A DNA stretch of 64,000 nucleotides from Pelotalea chapellei (GCF_018531195.1 NZ_JAHDYS010000001.1:62001-126000), one strand, 5' to 3'. Counted from the stretch's first letter, positions 16,071-25,310 are shown. Made by a program: numbers and translations. Notes: generated by a model not told the origin, from the letters alone.

Positions 16071-18040
16071 CAGATATAATCCCTGGCGATCTCCCGCTTG
16101 TCCTTGCCCGAGAGGATATGCAGGATCCGCAGCTGCTTGAGCTTTTGGGGGGAGAGCGAGCCGAGGGGAATGTAGATGATTTTTCGATCCAAGCGGGAAG
16201 CCATCTGCTTGAAGATGCTGCGGGGGGGCCGCGCCGCCACGTAGACCACATACTTCTCGATGGAATAATCCAGCGCGGCCATCAGCAGCACTTCTGCCCC
16301 GCTTGTTGCCATGCGGTAATCCGGGTCCTGCCAGACATCCATCATGCGCCGGGGGGGATAGGAAAGCAGGAAACCGCCATATTCGCAGCGGCAGATGCCG
16401 GGACCGACGATGTTCTCCGCCGGATCGGTGGCATAAAAGGCCATGTCCGATTCCTGATCGTGCTCCCCCAGCCAGGTCATGCGATAGGGAAAACGATCCT
16501 TGCGCCGGTCCTCGTCAAAGACCACCACCAGCGAGCCCACGCCCCCCTTGGCCCGCTGCTGCTCCCTGACATAAATCGCACCTTCATGAAGGTTGCGCAT
16601 GGTTTCGCGCATGTCGATCCCGTCAAGCAGCGACGTGCTGAATTTCTCGCTGCGGCTCAGCTCCTCCGAGAGCTGCATGCTCCCCTTGCGTTTGAGGAAG
16701 CGGCCGTAATCTTCAATGGCGATGTCTTCAGGAGGATAGGAGCAGATGGAGGGATCGTCGAAACCTTCCAGCCATTCGCCGGGACGCTGCTCACGCTTGC
16801 GTTTGAGCATGTCCATGCGGGAAAGCCCTTTGCTGCGTTTGGTGCGCGGACGAAAACGTATGCGGCGGCTGTCTCCCCAGAGTTCCTCCGGAGAAATACG
16901 GATGGTGGCCAGATCGCTGCTTTCCGACTGCCAGGGATAGCAGGTGGCCAGCCGGCAGAAGGCATAGGCAAAATTGTCATCAATGCAGCCGCGTGCAGCA
17001 GCCAGAAGCTGAAAGAGGTCCGGAAGCAACATGCCTTCCTGAAATGCGTAGTTGCGGGAGAACCGGAAGAAGGCTCGTTTCTGCCAGATGTGCACCGGCT
17101 CGCCCGTCTCCTGTCGGTAGTGCCTGGACGCCTCGTTGAACAACTGGTAGATGATGCGCTGGCGGTCGGGAAAGGTTCCTTCCCGCCCCAGATGCCGGGC
17201 ACTCCTGCGGATGGCATTTTCAAGCAGCGTTTCCTCGGTACCCTCCTGCTTGCCCCCTTGGATCAGCTCAAGGACATGAAAGCGTTTGCGCAATCCGCCG
17301 CCGTGTTCTTCAGGTTCCTCCGGCAGCGGACCGCGGCGCTGCTCGTAGACTGCAGAGAGGAAAAGAAATTCCCCCAGAATCTCGCGGCAGGAATCGGGAT
17401 GGAGGTTCCAGAGATTGACCCCCTCACGCCGAATCCGTTCCAGCGGAGCTGCCAACTGTCGGTCAAAGTCAGACTTGACCCGCTCCAGGTGGGCCATGCC
17501 ACAGACAAACAGGATGCGCCTGCGGGTAGCCGCCAGTTGCTGCAGCCGGTAGGCCATGCCCTGCTCCCGGCGCTGGTCCTCCCGGCAGGGAAGCTCGCTA
17601 GCGGCGCTCCTGCGGTATTCTTCGTAATAATTTTTCAGTCCGATACGGCTGATGCTGTAGGAGTCGGGGAACCGTTCCTGATGGCGGGGATAATGATCCG
17701 TGTCCACATCAATGAAATGCAGGGGTATCTCATGCTCAAGCGTCTGCCGAGCAGCCTCTGCCAGGGGATCGGCAGGCTCTACAATCAGATAGACTGTTTC
17801 AGCCGGTTTCTGTCCGCCCCCCTTCTCTGCGGCCTGATAGCTGATTACCGAAATCTGGGGCAGCCGGCGCACCGCGCGCAGAAAGGGAGCTTCAAGGGTC
17901 GCCGGCAGCTCGATGGCAACGACATCAGGCTTGACCTGATGGAAGGCCATGCGCACCAGTTGGGCAAACTCCATCCGGTAATGCAGCACCGGCAGGGCGT
18001 GAACCGGCCCGAATTGCTCAAGATACAGATGCTGAGTCAT
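16067..18040 (-). CDS. Large uncharacterised partner of a MoxR ATPase (DUF5682-like)
   Basis: A 657-residue soluble protein encoded 2 bases after the MoxR gene stop. The N-terminal 250 residues look like a TraB/ChaN-type domain: VKPDVVAIELPATLEAPFL, IPLHFIDVDTDHYPRHQERF and ILFVCGMAHLERVKSDF. The rest is rich in Arg, Glu and aromatic residues, with FFRFSRNYAFQEGMLLPDLF and a C-terminal VYVAARPPRSIFKQMASRLD. MoxR ATPases are commonly encoded with such partners plus VWA-domain proteins; no VWA gene is in this neighbourhood. I cannot assign a function. Confidence 0.75.
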   Translation of the reverse strand: MTQHLYLEQFGPVHALPVLHYRMEFAQLVRMAFHQVKPDVVAIELPATLEAPFLRAVRRLPQISVISYQAAEKGGGQKPAETVYLIVEPADPLAEAARQTLEHEIPLHFIDVDTDHYPRHQERFPDSYSISRIGLKNYYEEYRRSAASELPCREDQRREQGMAYRLQQLAATRRRILFVCGMAHLERVKSDFDRQLAAPLERIRREGVNLWNLHPDSCREILGEFLFLSAVYEQRRGPLPEEPEEHGGGLRKRFHVLELIQGGKQEGTEETLLENAIRRSARHLGREGTFPDRQRIIYQLFNEASRHYRQETGEPVHIWQKRAFFRFSRNYAFQEGMLLPDLFQLLAAARGCIDDNFAYAFCRLATCYPWQSESSDLATIRISPEELWGDSRRIRFRPRTKRSKGLSRMDMLKRKREQRPGEWLEGFDDPSICSYPPEDIAIEDYGRFLKRKGSMQLSEELSRSEKFSTSLLDGIDMRETMRNLHEGAIYVREQQRAKGGVGSLVVVFDEDRRKDRFPYRMTWLGEHDQESDMAFYATDPAENIVGPGICRCEYGGFLLSYPPRRMMDVWQDPDYRMATSGAEVLLMAALDYSIEKYVVYVAARPPRSIFKQMASRLDRKIIYIPLGSLSPQKLKQLRILHILSGKDKREIARDYIW

Positions 18041-18042
18041 GA

Positions 18043-18861
18043 TCAGACCAGGTAGGACAAGGCTTCGTTACCCAGAATGCGCTGCACCGAAAGCCTCAGC
18101 AGCTCCCTGGGGGGCACACCGCCTGCGGCCGACATCTTGAGGGCATAGCGAGCAATATTGATGCCGTCCCTCACCGAATAAAGCTCATCTGCAGCATGTG
18201 AGCGCTGCAGGAACTCCACCACATACTTGAGGATGGCACTGTCGGCAAACGGCAGATTTTCCTTGAGGATGATCAGCTCCTCGTCGGCTTCAGGGAAATC
18301 GATGTAGATCTGGGGCTGCAGCCGTGAATGGATGTATTCAGGAATGTCGAAGGTCGAGGAATCTTCGTTCATGGTGACCACGATCCGGAAATCCCGGTGG
18401 GCCGGGATGCGCAGGCCGGTGACGATTGACTCAACATAACGGCGGTCATCCAGGAGCGGAGCCAGGGAAGCCCAGGCCTTCTCGCTCATGCGATTACCCT
18501 CGTCAAGGATGAGCACACCGCCGGTGAGCATGGCCGACACCAGCGAGGAAGCAGCGTACTGGATCTTTGCGTCCGGGCCGATCACCGGCGTCACGATCAG
18601 ATCCTCGGGGCGGGTGTCCATGGTGGCCTGGAACAGATACACCGGCCGGTCAAGTCGTTTGGCGGCAGCGTAGGCCAGAGTGGTTTTTCCCACCCCCGGC
18701 TTGCCGATCAAGCGGGGATTAAAGGGAAGGTCCCGCTCGTCTATGACCATCCAGGCGGCTAGTAGCTGCAGCAGCAGCTCCTCCTGACCTACCCAGTTCA
18801 GGTTAAGCTCAACAGGTCCGGCCAGGGAAAGTGAGATGCCGTCAAGTGTTACCGTATTCAT
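18043..18861 (-). CDS. MoxR-family AAA+ ATPase
   Basis: A 272-residue AAA+ protein. Walker A is GKPGVGKTTLAYAAA, Walker B is GGVLILDEGNRMSEKAWASL, and IVVTMNEDSSTFDIPEYIHS contains sensor 1 and the arginine-finger region. MoxR proteins act as chaperones or remodel enzymes and metal sites. ATG 18861 has GAGGTATACGC upstream; a second ATG at 18879 is possible. The following gene encodes the 657-residue partner. Confidence 0.88.
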   Translation of the reverse strand: MNTVTLDGISLSLAGPVELNLNWVGQEELLLQLLAAWMVIDERDLPFNPRLIGKPGVGKTTLAYAAAKRLDRPVYLFQATMDTRPEDLIVTPVIGPDAKIQYAASSLVSAMLTGGVLILDEGNRMSEKAWASLAPLLDDRRYVESIVTGLRIPAHRDFRIVVTMNEDSSTFDIPEYIHSRLQPQIYIDFPEADEELIILKENLPFADSAILKYVVEFLQRSHAADELYSVRDGINIARYALKMSAAGGVPPRELLRLSVQRILGNEALSYLV

Positions 18862-19106
18862 GCGTATACCTCTATTCATAATCTTCCATCCATACTTGAG
18901 AGATTATTATAATGGGAGACAGAACGCCAAAGAAAATCCCCGAGAATCGTGGAGGAATGCCGACTTTTTTATCAGGAACATTGTTCGTGACAGAAACAAG
19001 ACAAGGTTAGATCGAAAAAGGAGGAGGGATGGTCGGGGCGGGAGTTTATCTGATTGAAGATATTCCCTCCCCCGAAAGGGAGGGAGTTTTATGCAGTAGG
19101 TAGGCC

Positions 19107-19589
19107 CTATTTTGAAACCGGCGGTGGTGGTTCAGCGTTGGTGCCAATACGCGCTTTCCGGTTTGCCCTCATCCGCTGCTGCTTATTGGCCTTGATCTCA
19201 TTACTGATAATTTCAAGCTTCTCTTTTTGTTCCGGATTCATAAAAGCCTGCATTTTGGCAATTGTTTCGGCTCTGTGCTCCTCAACGATTTTCTGGATCT
19301 GCTTGGGGGTGAGGTTTTCATTTCTCTGGAGCGCCTTCAGCTTTGCATATTCGTCATCAAGCAGAGGCCGGATCTGCTTCTGCTGCTCGGCGGTCAGTTC
19401 GAGTCCTTCGGTTAGCCGCTTTAACTGAACCTCAGGAGCAGGCATCATGGTTGCGTCACCGACCTTTGATTTAACCGTTTTTCTTACCTTGTTCGCTTTT
19501 TCAGCTTGTTCGTCTGTCTGTGCAAAAACCATCGAGGCAATCCCTAAGGACATTACTGTTACCAGCAGTACCGCAAGCATTTTTTTCAT
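19107..19589 (-). CDS. Periplasmic LTXXQ/Spy-like protein
   Basis: A 160-residue exported protein with a signal peptide (KKMLAVLLVTVMSLGIASMV...FAQ). The mature part is helical and charged, with LELTAEQQKQIRPLLDDEY and NENLTPKQIQKIVEEHRAE, which are the two LTxxQ-type repeats of the Spy/CpxP fold. Such proteins are periplasmic chaperones or stress sensors. ATG 19589 has AAAGGAGTCAGTT upstream. A CCCTCCC/GGGAGGG hairpin (19065-19084) lies behind the stop. Confidence 0.78.
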   Translation of the reverse strand: MKKMLAVLLVTVMSLGIASMVFAQTDEQAEKANKVRKTVKSKVGDATMMPAPEVQLKRLTEGLELTAEQQKQIRPLLDDEYAKLKALQRNENLTPKQIQKIVEEHRAETIAKMQAFMNPEQKEKLEIISNEIKANKQQRMRANRKARIGTNAEPPPPVSK

Positions 19590-19802
19590 AACTGACTCCT
19601 TTTTATGTGGTTTTTGCCCCTGGATCTTCATGAAGTTTTTCAACCAACCTGCTAAAGCTGTTTTTCTGGAATGAACTGAATATCTGCTGAAGAATCATCT
19701 CAAAATTTCAACCTGGGAATACTACCATAAATTAAAATTACTTCAACAGGATCCATTAAATGGAGATTCACAATCAGTTTTCCGATAGCTTCTGTGATCA
19801 GC

Positions 19803-20252
19803 CTACCGAATAAGAGTGGCCCCAATTGGCAAGGTTGAATCAACAGGTGTGATAGGTGATAGTTTTCGGACGACTCCCAATAGTTCGGAGAAATCCAACG
19901 GCTTGGCTAAGAGTGAAGAGATTCCTAACCTGAAAGCATCAGCCTGAAGTCTATTCAATGTAGCTCCAGTCATCATGATCATAATTAATCCTGGTTTAAT
20001 CTTTCTTGCCTCTTCGCAAAGTTCCAGACCATTCAGGCCAGGCATGTTGTAATCGGTCAACATCAAACTGAAGAAGCCCGTTTTCAAGACAGTGAGTGCT
20101 TCAAAACCGTCTGAAGCGCAGGTGACCCTGTAACCTTCCACTGCCAGGTAGGCCTTGAGAATCTGCAGGCAATCGCTGTCATCATCGACTATAAGAACTT
20201 CAGTGATGCCCATGGTTCCAACAGAATTTCCTTCAGCTTGAGATTGCTTCAT
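19803..20252 (-). CDS. Single-domain response regulator
   Basis: A 149-residue receiver-only protein. The acidic pair is in VLIVDDDSDC, the phosphorylation site is Asp 67 in LMLTDYNMPGLNGL, the switch threonine is in IMIMMTGATL, and the signalling lysine is in LLAKPLDF. No output domain, so it must pass the signal by protein contact. ATG 20252 follows GGAGATAACAA. No kinase gene is adjacent, making it an orphan. Confidence 0.9.
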   Translation of the reverse strand: MKQSQAEGNSVGTMGITEVLIVDDDSDCLQILKAYLAVEGYRVTCASDGFEALTVLKTGFFSLMLTDYNMPGLNGLELCEEARKIKPGLIMIMMTGATLNRLQADAFRLGISSLLAKPLDFSELLGVVRKLSPITPVDSTLPIGATLIR

Positions 20253-20474
20253 TTGTTATCTCCAGAGGCTTCCGCGAGATTGGAATAAAAACGTTAACTG
20301 GAAACCCGCTTAACATTAACTTAATCTTGACTCTTATATTTAATAGGATAAATATACATTAATTGCAAACAATAAATGACTGTCAGTCATATTTTATGAC
20401 ATTTGACAGGAAGTTCAATTAAAGGTATACCAACGCCCACATGTCGAACACATGCGACATCTGGAGGCTTTATC

Positions 20475-20921
20475 GTGACGCTGGGAATTGGGAAGGCGCT
20501 GAAACGTCTGAGAATGGAGAAGAAGCTTACCCAGAAGGAATTGGCCGCAATGGTCAGCGGAGGCTTGGACTACACCTATATCGGAAAGATCGAGCGGGAG
20601 GAGCAGCTCCCCTCTTTAAAGATCCTGATCAAGATTTCCGAAGCTCTTGCGGCGCCATTAAGCTCATTTTTTACAGCCGAAAATGAAAATCCCACTAATT
20701 CAAGATTTCAAAAGGTTGTCGATCTCGCTGCTGTACGGGAAATGTCACAGCTCAACAAGGAATTGAATCAGCTTCACCGGGATGACATCCCGCTTTTGAC
20801 CGAAATCATCCAGGCGATCAACAGGAACAGAAAAAACCGGAAGAAAGACACATACCGTTTCCAGGAAAACGATCACGCTCTGGTTGCTGAGAAAGACTCT
20901 CCATATGAGGGAGACGAATAA
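20475..20921 (+). CDS. XRE-family DNA-binding protein
   Basis: A 148-residue protein with a Cro/CI-type helix-turn-helix near its start: LGIGKALKRLRMEKKLTQKE, then YIGKIEREEQLPSLKILIKI. The C-terminal part is a charged helix of unknown role. I take the GTG at 20475, which has GGAGG eight bases upstream, in place of an ATG at 20403 with none. The target is unknown. Confidence 0.85.
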   Translation: MTLGIGKALKRLRMEKKLTQKELAAMVSGGLDYTYIGKIEREEQLPSLKILIKISEALAAPLSSFFTAENENPTNSRFQKVVDLAAVREMSQLNKELNQLHRDDIPLLTEIIQAINRNRKNRKKDTYRFQENDHALVAEKDSPYEGDE

Positions 20922-21055
20922 GTAAATTAGACTGAAAACACGAATATATCAGCGACAATGCAGCTGAGAATCGCTGTGAAGCGTCAGTCCTTAGAACACC
21001 CAGAACTTACCCTTCCCATAATTAAACAAACTCTCCTTTACATTACACATACTGA

Positions 21056-21081
21056 TTGGTAGTATATTTATGTACTACCAA
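21056..21081 (+). promoter_or_regulatory. Operator palindrome of the VapBC operon
   Basis: TTGGTAGTA (21056-21064) and TACTACCAA (21073-21081) form a perfect 9-bp inverted repeat with an 8-base spacer. It abuts the AAGGAGG ribosome site of the antitoxin gene, so binding would block expression, as in known VapB autoregulation. Confidence 0.8.
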
Positions 21082-21091
21082 AGGAGGATAT

Positions 21092-21331
21092 ATGCACCTC
21101 GTAAAAACTTCAATTACCCTACCCGACGATCTCCTTCAAGAAGCGAAAACAATGTCTAAAAACGTAAGCAGCTTCATCACTGAGGCTCTGCGGGAGTACA
21201 TCCGCCAGCGAAAAGTGCAGAAGGCGATGGAATCCTTTGGCAGCTGGAAAGGTAGAGAAGACACAAGCGTAGACATTGTGAACGACCTGAGAAAAGAGGG
21301 GGATCGCGACTATGCCGGGCGTTCTCATTGA
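21092..21331 (+). CDS. VapB-type antitoxin
   Basis: A 79-residue antitoxin. The N-terminus MHLVKTSITLPDDLLQEAKT is ribbon-helix-helix or CopG-like and would bind the adjacent palindrome; VSSFITEALREYIRQRK follows. The C-terminal tail is acidic. ATG 21092 lies 5 bases behind AAGGAGG. It overlaps the toxin gene by 20 bases. Confidence 0.9.
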   Translation: MHLVKTSITLPDDLLQEAKTMSKNVSSFITEALREYIRQRKVQKAMESFGSWKGREDTSVDIVNDLRKEGDRDYAGRSH

Positions 21332-21689
21332 TACTGATATAGTCATTGACTTTCTGCGGGGAGCTGCCTACACACAACCTCTGATGGGTGGTTTGTGGAA
21401 CGATGGCCAGGCGATGATAAGTGTGTTGACTATGTATGAGTTAACAGCTGGTATGCGTGATGCGGAGAAGGTTGTGACACATAATTTTATAGAAGCCTGC
21501 GGTGTTGAACCAATCACTCCAGAAATTGCATTTAAGGGTGGAGAATTATATCGAAAGTATCGCGCTAAAGGAATTACGCTTACTTCCCTTGACTGCCTGA
21601 TCGCAGCAACAGCACTTATTAAAGGGTATAAGGTAGCTACCAGAAACGTGAAACATTATCCGGAAAAGGGATTATTATTTTCTATCTAA
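21312..21689 (+). CDS. VapC-type PIN-domain toxin
   Basis: A 125-residue PIN-domain ribonuclease. The acidic metal-binding residues are visible in VLIDTDIVIDFLRG (first Asp), SVLTMYELTAGM (Glu), and LTSLDCLIAATALIKG (Asp) with a final ATRNVKHY. All four are present, so it is likely active against RNA. It forms a toxin-antitoxin unit with the overlapping gene upstream. Confidence 0.92.
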   Translation: MPGVLIDTDIVIDFLRGAAYTQPLMGGLWNDGQAMISVLTMYELTAGMRDAEKVVTHNFIEACGVEPITPEIAFKGGELYRKYRAKGITLTSLDCLIAATALIKGYKVATRNVKHYPEKGLLFSI

Positions 21690-21842
21690 CCTAGACCTGA
21701 CCCTCCACCGTGACCCGAGGGAGACGGAAGCCTAATTAAAAACACAAATCATAGAAACCAGTAACCCAACCACATCAAACTTCTTACTGATATCGTAAGG
21801 AATTTGGCCCACCTCATTCTCTGTCAAAAAGAAAGGCTAACC

Positions 21843-22178
21843 ATGAACTTACCCAAGTGTCCCAAATGCAGTTCGCCATACACCTACGAAGACGGAGAGA
21901 TGTACGTCTGCCCGGAATGCGCCAACGAATGGCCTATCGCTGCAACGGACAACACCGAAACCGCTACTGTCGTGCGGGACGCCTTTGGAAATGTCCTCAA
22001 TGACGGCGACTCCGTTACTGTGATCAAAGATTTAAAGATCAAAGGCTCATCAACTTCCGTCAAAGTCGGGACCAAGGTAAAAAACATCCGTCTCGTATCG
22101 GGCGACCACGACATCGACTGCAAGATAGATGGTATCGGCGCAATGCAGTTGAAATCGGAGTTCGTCAAGAAGGCGTAA
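21843..22178 (+). CDS. PhnA/YjdM-family zinc-ribbon protein
   Basis: A 111-residue protein: [21 protein letters not shown] is a zinc ribbon, followed by [23 protein letters not shown], the conserved PhnA block. Members were named after alkylphosphonate use, but their role remains uncertain. ATG 21843 follows AAAGGCTAACC. A tight neighbour is the racemase gene, 16 bases downstream. Confidence 0.88.
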   Translation: MNLPKCPKCSSPYTYEDGEMYVCPECANEWPIAATDNTETATVVRDAFGNVLNDGDSVTVIKDLKIKGSSTSVKVGTKVKNIRLVSGDHDIDCKIDGIGAMQLKSEFVKKA

Positions 22179-22194
22179 TGAAGAGGAAATCCCC

Positions 22195-22884
22195 ATGAAA
22201 CAACTCGGCATCATCGGCGGCCTTGGTCCGGAATCAACGGTCGATTACTACAAGAGCATAATCGCTGCTATGCGGATAGAAGGGAGTCTGGCTACCCCGG
22301 AAATCTTCATCTATAGTGTCAGTCTTGAAGAAGTGCTGGAACTGGTCGCCAGACAGGAATGGAGCCGCCTGGTATATCTGCTGTCAGCCAAGATCAAGGC
22401 ACTGCATCGTGCCGGCGCCGATTTTGCCGTCATTTCAGCCAATACCCCTCATATTGTTTTTGAGGAAGTGCAGGCAAAATCGCCAATACCCCTGTTGAGC
22501 ATTGTCACTGCGACACGTGATAAAGCACAGCAGCTGGGCCTTCGAAAGCTTGGTCTGCTGGGCACCAAATTCACCATGCAATTCAATTTCTTCTCTCCCC
22601 AGTTTTCCGATCAGGGTATTACAGTTGTCGTCCCCCCCACAGAAGACCAGGACTATATCCATGAAAAGCTGATGACGGAAATAGAACTGGGGATATTTAC
22701 CGAAGAGACCAGAAAGGAGCTGATGATGATCATCGAGCGCATGATTCAGTCGGAAAACATCGACGGCGTGATCCTCGGCTGCACCGAATTACCGTTAATT
22801 CTGAACAAAAACGCTTTTGATATCCCCTTTTTGAATACAACAGCTATCCATGTCGATAGCATCGTCAGCTACATAAAAAATTGA
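22195..22884 (+). CDS. Aspartate/glutamate racemase family protein
   Basis: A 229-residue protein of the PLP-independent racemase family: LGIIGGLGPESTVDYYKSI, FAVISANTPHIVFEEV and GVILGCTELPLIL. The second active-site cysteine (GCTE) is present. The place of the first cysteine (usually CNT) is taken by Ala (ANTPH). This arrangement resembles racemases with one altered catalytic cysteine, which can have narrow specificity. The reaction direction is unknown. AGAGGAAATCCCC gives a ribosome site. Confidence 0.85.
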   Translation: MKQLGIIGGLGPESTVDYYKSIIAAMRIEGSLATPEIFIYSVSLEEVLELVARQEWSRLVYLLSAKIKALHRAGADFAVISANTPHIVFEEVQAKSPIPLLSIVTATRDKAQQLGLRKLGLLGTKFTMQFNFFSPQFSDQGITVVVPPTEDQDYIHEKLMTEIELGIFTEETRKELMMIIERMIQSENIDGVILGCTELPLILNKNAFDIPFLNTTAIHVDSIVSYIKN

Positions 22885-23008
22885 TACAGTACAACTGGTT
22901 AATTTACAAAACGGCAATTACGAGTCATTTTTCAGCCGCATACCGGGTAACGAATTCGCGGTATTCTAAAGAAGAAGGAAAATAATTCGATCTTTTAAAG
23001 GAGGAAAA

Positions 23009-23521
23009 ATGGTTCGATCACTATGTACCATCACTATTTTGCTGTTAACTTTTTCAACCGCCATTGCCGAAATGTACCAATGGGTGGATGAGAAAGGCGT
23101 GGTAACCTTCTCCGACACCCCCCCGCCAGTCTCCAAAAAATCCCGGAAAGCCGCAAAAGTCAAAATTTACAATGACAGCGACTCCACTCCGACGCCTGCC
23201 CGTCAAACCGAGCCCGCAGCACGTACCGTTAAGATGGCGGACGCGCCGGCACAACCACCCACGACTGCAAAAAAAGAGCGCTTCAGCGGTACTGTTGAAA
23301 TATATGTCACGGAATGGTGCGGCTACTGCAAACAGGCCCAGAGATACATGAAAAACAACGGCATTTCTTATGTGGCCTATGATATCGAGAAGGACAGTGC
23401 CGCAAATAAAAGGCACAAAGAGCTCGGTGGCCGCGGTGTACCGTTGATCATCATCGGCCCAAACAAGATGTCTGGCTTCTCATCGGAAACCCTCGAGTAT
23501 TACCTGAACAACACCAGGTAA
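23009..23521 (+). CDS. Exported DUF4124-glutaredoxin fusion
   Basis: A 170-residue protein. A signal peptide (MVRSLCTITILLLTFSTAIA) leads to a DUF4124-like segment EMYQWVDEKGVVTFSDTPPP, a linker rich in Pro, Ala and Lys, and a glutaredoxin-like domain from about residue 95. The active site is VTEWCGYCKQAQRYM and the cis-proline is in GRGVPLIIIG. Likely a periplasmic thiol-disulfide protein. ATG 23009 has AAAGGAGGAAAA upstream. The next gene starts 13 bases after its stop. Confidence 0.86.
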   Translation: MVRSLCTITILLLTFSTAIAEMYQWVDEKGVVTFSDTPPPVSKKSRKAAKVKIYNDSDSTPTPARQTEPAARTVKMADAPAQPPTTAKKERFSGTVEIYVTEWCGYCKQAQRYMKNNGISYVAYDIEKDSAANKRHKELGGRGVPLIIIGPNKMSGFSSETLEYYLNNTR

Positions 23522-23534
23522 GCACAAGAAAGGG

Positions 23535-24311
23535 ATGAGCAATTTTAACAACTTCTCTGATCATGCTCGTTATGACACTCGGGCTCGCCTTGAAGAGGAT
23601 TACTTGAGTGGACCAGGGCAGATGACACTGGTGCTTTTACCCGGCATGGATGGAACCGGCAGCCTGTTTGTTCCTTTACTGAAGGCACTGCCGGATTGGG
23701 TGAAACCCATTGTCGTTTCCTATCCAACGGACAAACCGCTTGATTACAAGGGACATCTGGAACTCGTCATGGCAGCGCTGCCAGTTGATCAGCCCTTCGT
23801 AGTATTGGGTGAATCTTTTTCCGGCCCATTGGCGCTCATGGCAGCGGCACGACATCCCAACGGCCTGCGTGGCGTTATTCTCTGTGCCACTTTTGTCACC
23901 TGGCCTCTTTCCATCCCCGCCTGTATAGCAAGAGCAGCAGTTTCTCTTGGATTGTTCCGCTTAAAGTCCCATCCCCTCTTCCTACAAGTATTGCTCGGCA
24001 GGAATGCGACACAAGAACTCAGGTCATTGTTTTCCGGGGCACTGGACCGCCTGAAACCCGATGTTCTGGCGGCTCGTGCCAGGGCAGTGATGGACGAGGA
24101 TTGCACCGCGGCACTTGCCGAATGCCACGTGCCGCTCCTCGTCATGATTGCCGACAGTGACCGGATTGTGGCCCGACGATGCCGGGAAGTTTTTAACCAC
24201 ATCCGACCGGACGCCGAGGTAGTCCATTTCAGCTCCCCTCATCTCATCCTTCAGACTTCCACCTGCGAAGCGGTCAAGCATATCTGCAGGTTTATTCGGC
24301 TAGTACAGTAA
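23535..24311 (+). CDS. Alpha/beta hydrolase
   Basis: A 258-residue hydrolase. The catalytic serine lies in VLGESFSGPLALMAA (GxSxSG-type nucleophile elbow), the acid is probably in MIADSDRIVARR, and the histidine in HFSSPHLILQTSTC. LLPGMDGTGSLFVPL near the start forms the oxyanion loop. Substrate unknown. The likely start ATG at 23535 follows AGAAAGGG. It ends at a bidirectional terminator. Confidence 0.86.
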   Translation: MSNFNNFSDHARYDTRARLEEDYLSGPGQMTLVLLPGMDGTGSLFVPLLKALPDWVKPIVVSYPTDKPLDYKGHLELVMAALPVDQPFVVLGESFSGPLALMAAARHPNGLRGVILCATFVTWPLSIPACIARAAVSLGLFRLKSHPLFLQVLLGRNATQELRSLFSGALDRLKPDVLAARARAVMDEDCTAALAECHVPLLVMIADSDRIVARRCREVFNHIRPDAEVVHFSSPHLILQTSTCEAVKHICRFIRLVQ

Positions 24312-24389
24312 TTTGAAAATGTTCAACAAGGCTCACGACCTGCAGAAAAAAAACAGGTAAAAACCATGACCGATGTTGGAAATAATAAA

Positions 24390-24415
24390 AGCCCGCTAAC
24401 TGGGATTAGCGGGCT
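24390..24415. terminator. Bidirectional terminator
   Basis: AGCCCGCTAA (24390-24399) and TTAGCGGGCT (24406-24415) form a perfect 10-bp stem with a 6-base loop between two converging genes (ending 24311 and 24449). A-rich and T-containing flanks occur on both sides. Confidence 0.8.
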
Positions 24416-24448
24416 CGATTAAATAAACTGCAAACTACAAGCCTTTCC

Positions 24449-25309
24449 TCATGCCGCCAGATGTAGGCCCTCATCCATATCTTCCACCGGACCAAAATTC
24501 ACCTCGTCGAACTCCATATCCAGCAGATCGATATTCAGCTTGCGTCGCCGAAGTAATTCTCCCTTGCCAAGTACAACCTTGCAGGCCTCCGCTACTTGCA
24601 GACTTGCAACCACTGCCGGGGTAAAGGCTGGGTTTCCCAGCTCCTTTTCAATGCCTTTTCCGTTTTTCCAGTTGCGGTAGATATCCTGTACCGTGGTCTC
24701 GCCGGGTAATTGGGTGACAACGTGACCGTACCAGCCACCGATTGCCCCATGTATCATCGGAATTCCCATCCCGGCACAGGAGTCCGCAAGCTCCAGGCGG
24801 TATGAAATGCTGTCAAGCGCATCGACTGCCACTGTTACCCCTGTGAGCAATTCGCGGCCATTGGCAGTGCAGAACGCATCCATGACCGGAGTGACAGTCA
24901 CAGCTGGATTGATCTCATTCACCCGCGCCAACGCAGCAAGTACCTTCGGTTTACCCAGAGTGGCGGGAGTGGCCAGCAACTGGCGGTTCAGGTTATGCTC
25001 TTCAAAAATATCCGGATCAACGGCGACTATGTTCCCCACCCCAAGTCGGGCAAGTCCTTCCATGATGTAACCGCCAAGTCCGCCGCAGCCGATCACGATG
25101 ATTCGACTTTGGAACAGCAGCAGTTGATCTGCAATGGTGATGGTGGTGCAGTTGCGCTGATAGCGCGCAGGAAATATTCCGTGTTCAAGGGCCAGTTCTT
25201 CTACTGCCGCAAGGGTGCAGCCGAACCGCTGGGCTGCCGCCACCTGGGCAGACCAGGGGAGCATTCCCTCGACAAGCTGTTTCTGAAGAAAACGCAGCAG
25301 AGCGTTCAT
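24449..25309 (-). CDS. ThiF/MoeB-family adenylyltransferase for the AOR cofactor pathway
   Basis: A 286-residue E1-like enzyme. The nucleotide loop is IIVIGCGGLGGYIMEGLARLG, and VAVDPDIFEEHNLNRQLLAT is the adenylate-handling aspartate and Arg region. VDALDSISYR marks the activated-carboxylate site. The paired CxxC zinc motifs common in MoeB and ThiF are not visible. An N-terminal addition of about 60 residues (FLQKQLVEGMLPWS...) is unusual. The MoaD-like gene ends only one base upstream and an AOR gene follows, suggesting synthesis of the pterin cofactor of AOR. Start at 25309 with GGGGGTGAC. Confidence 0.85.
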   Translation of the reverse strand: MNALLRFLQKQLVEGMLPWSAQVAAAQRFGCTLAAVEELALEHGIFPARYQRNCTTITIADQLLLFQSRIIVIGCGGLGGYIMEGLARLGVGNIVAVDPDIFEEHNLNRQLLATPATLGKPKVLAALARVNEINPAVTVTPVMDAFCTANGRELLTGVTVAVDALDSISYRLELADSCAGMGIPMIHGAIGGWYGHVVTQLPGETTVQDIYRNWKNGKGIEKELGNPAFTPAVVASLQVAEACKVVLGKGELLRRRKLNIDLLDMEFDEVNFGPVEDMDEGLHLAA

Positions 25310-25310
25310 G

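Noticed and set aside
16118-18055. Open frame of 645 codons on the plus strand
   Set aside because: It mirrors the minus-strand MoxR-partner gene in G+C-rich DNA, has no ribosome site and its product has no domain features.
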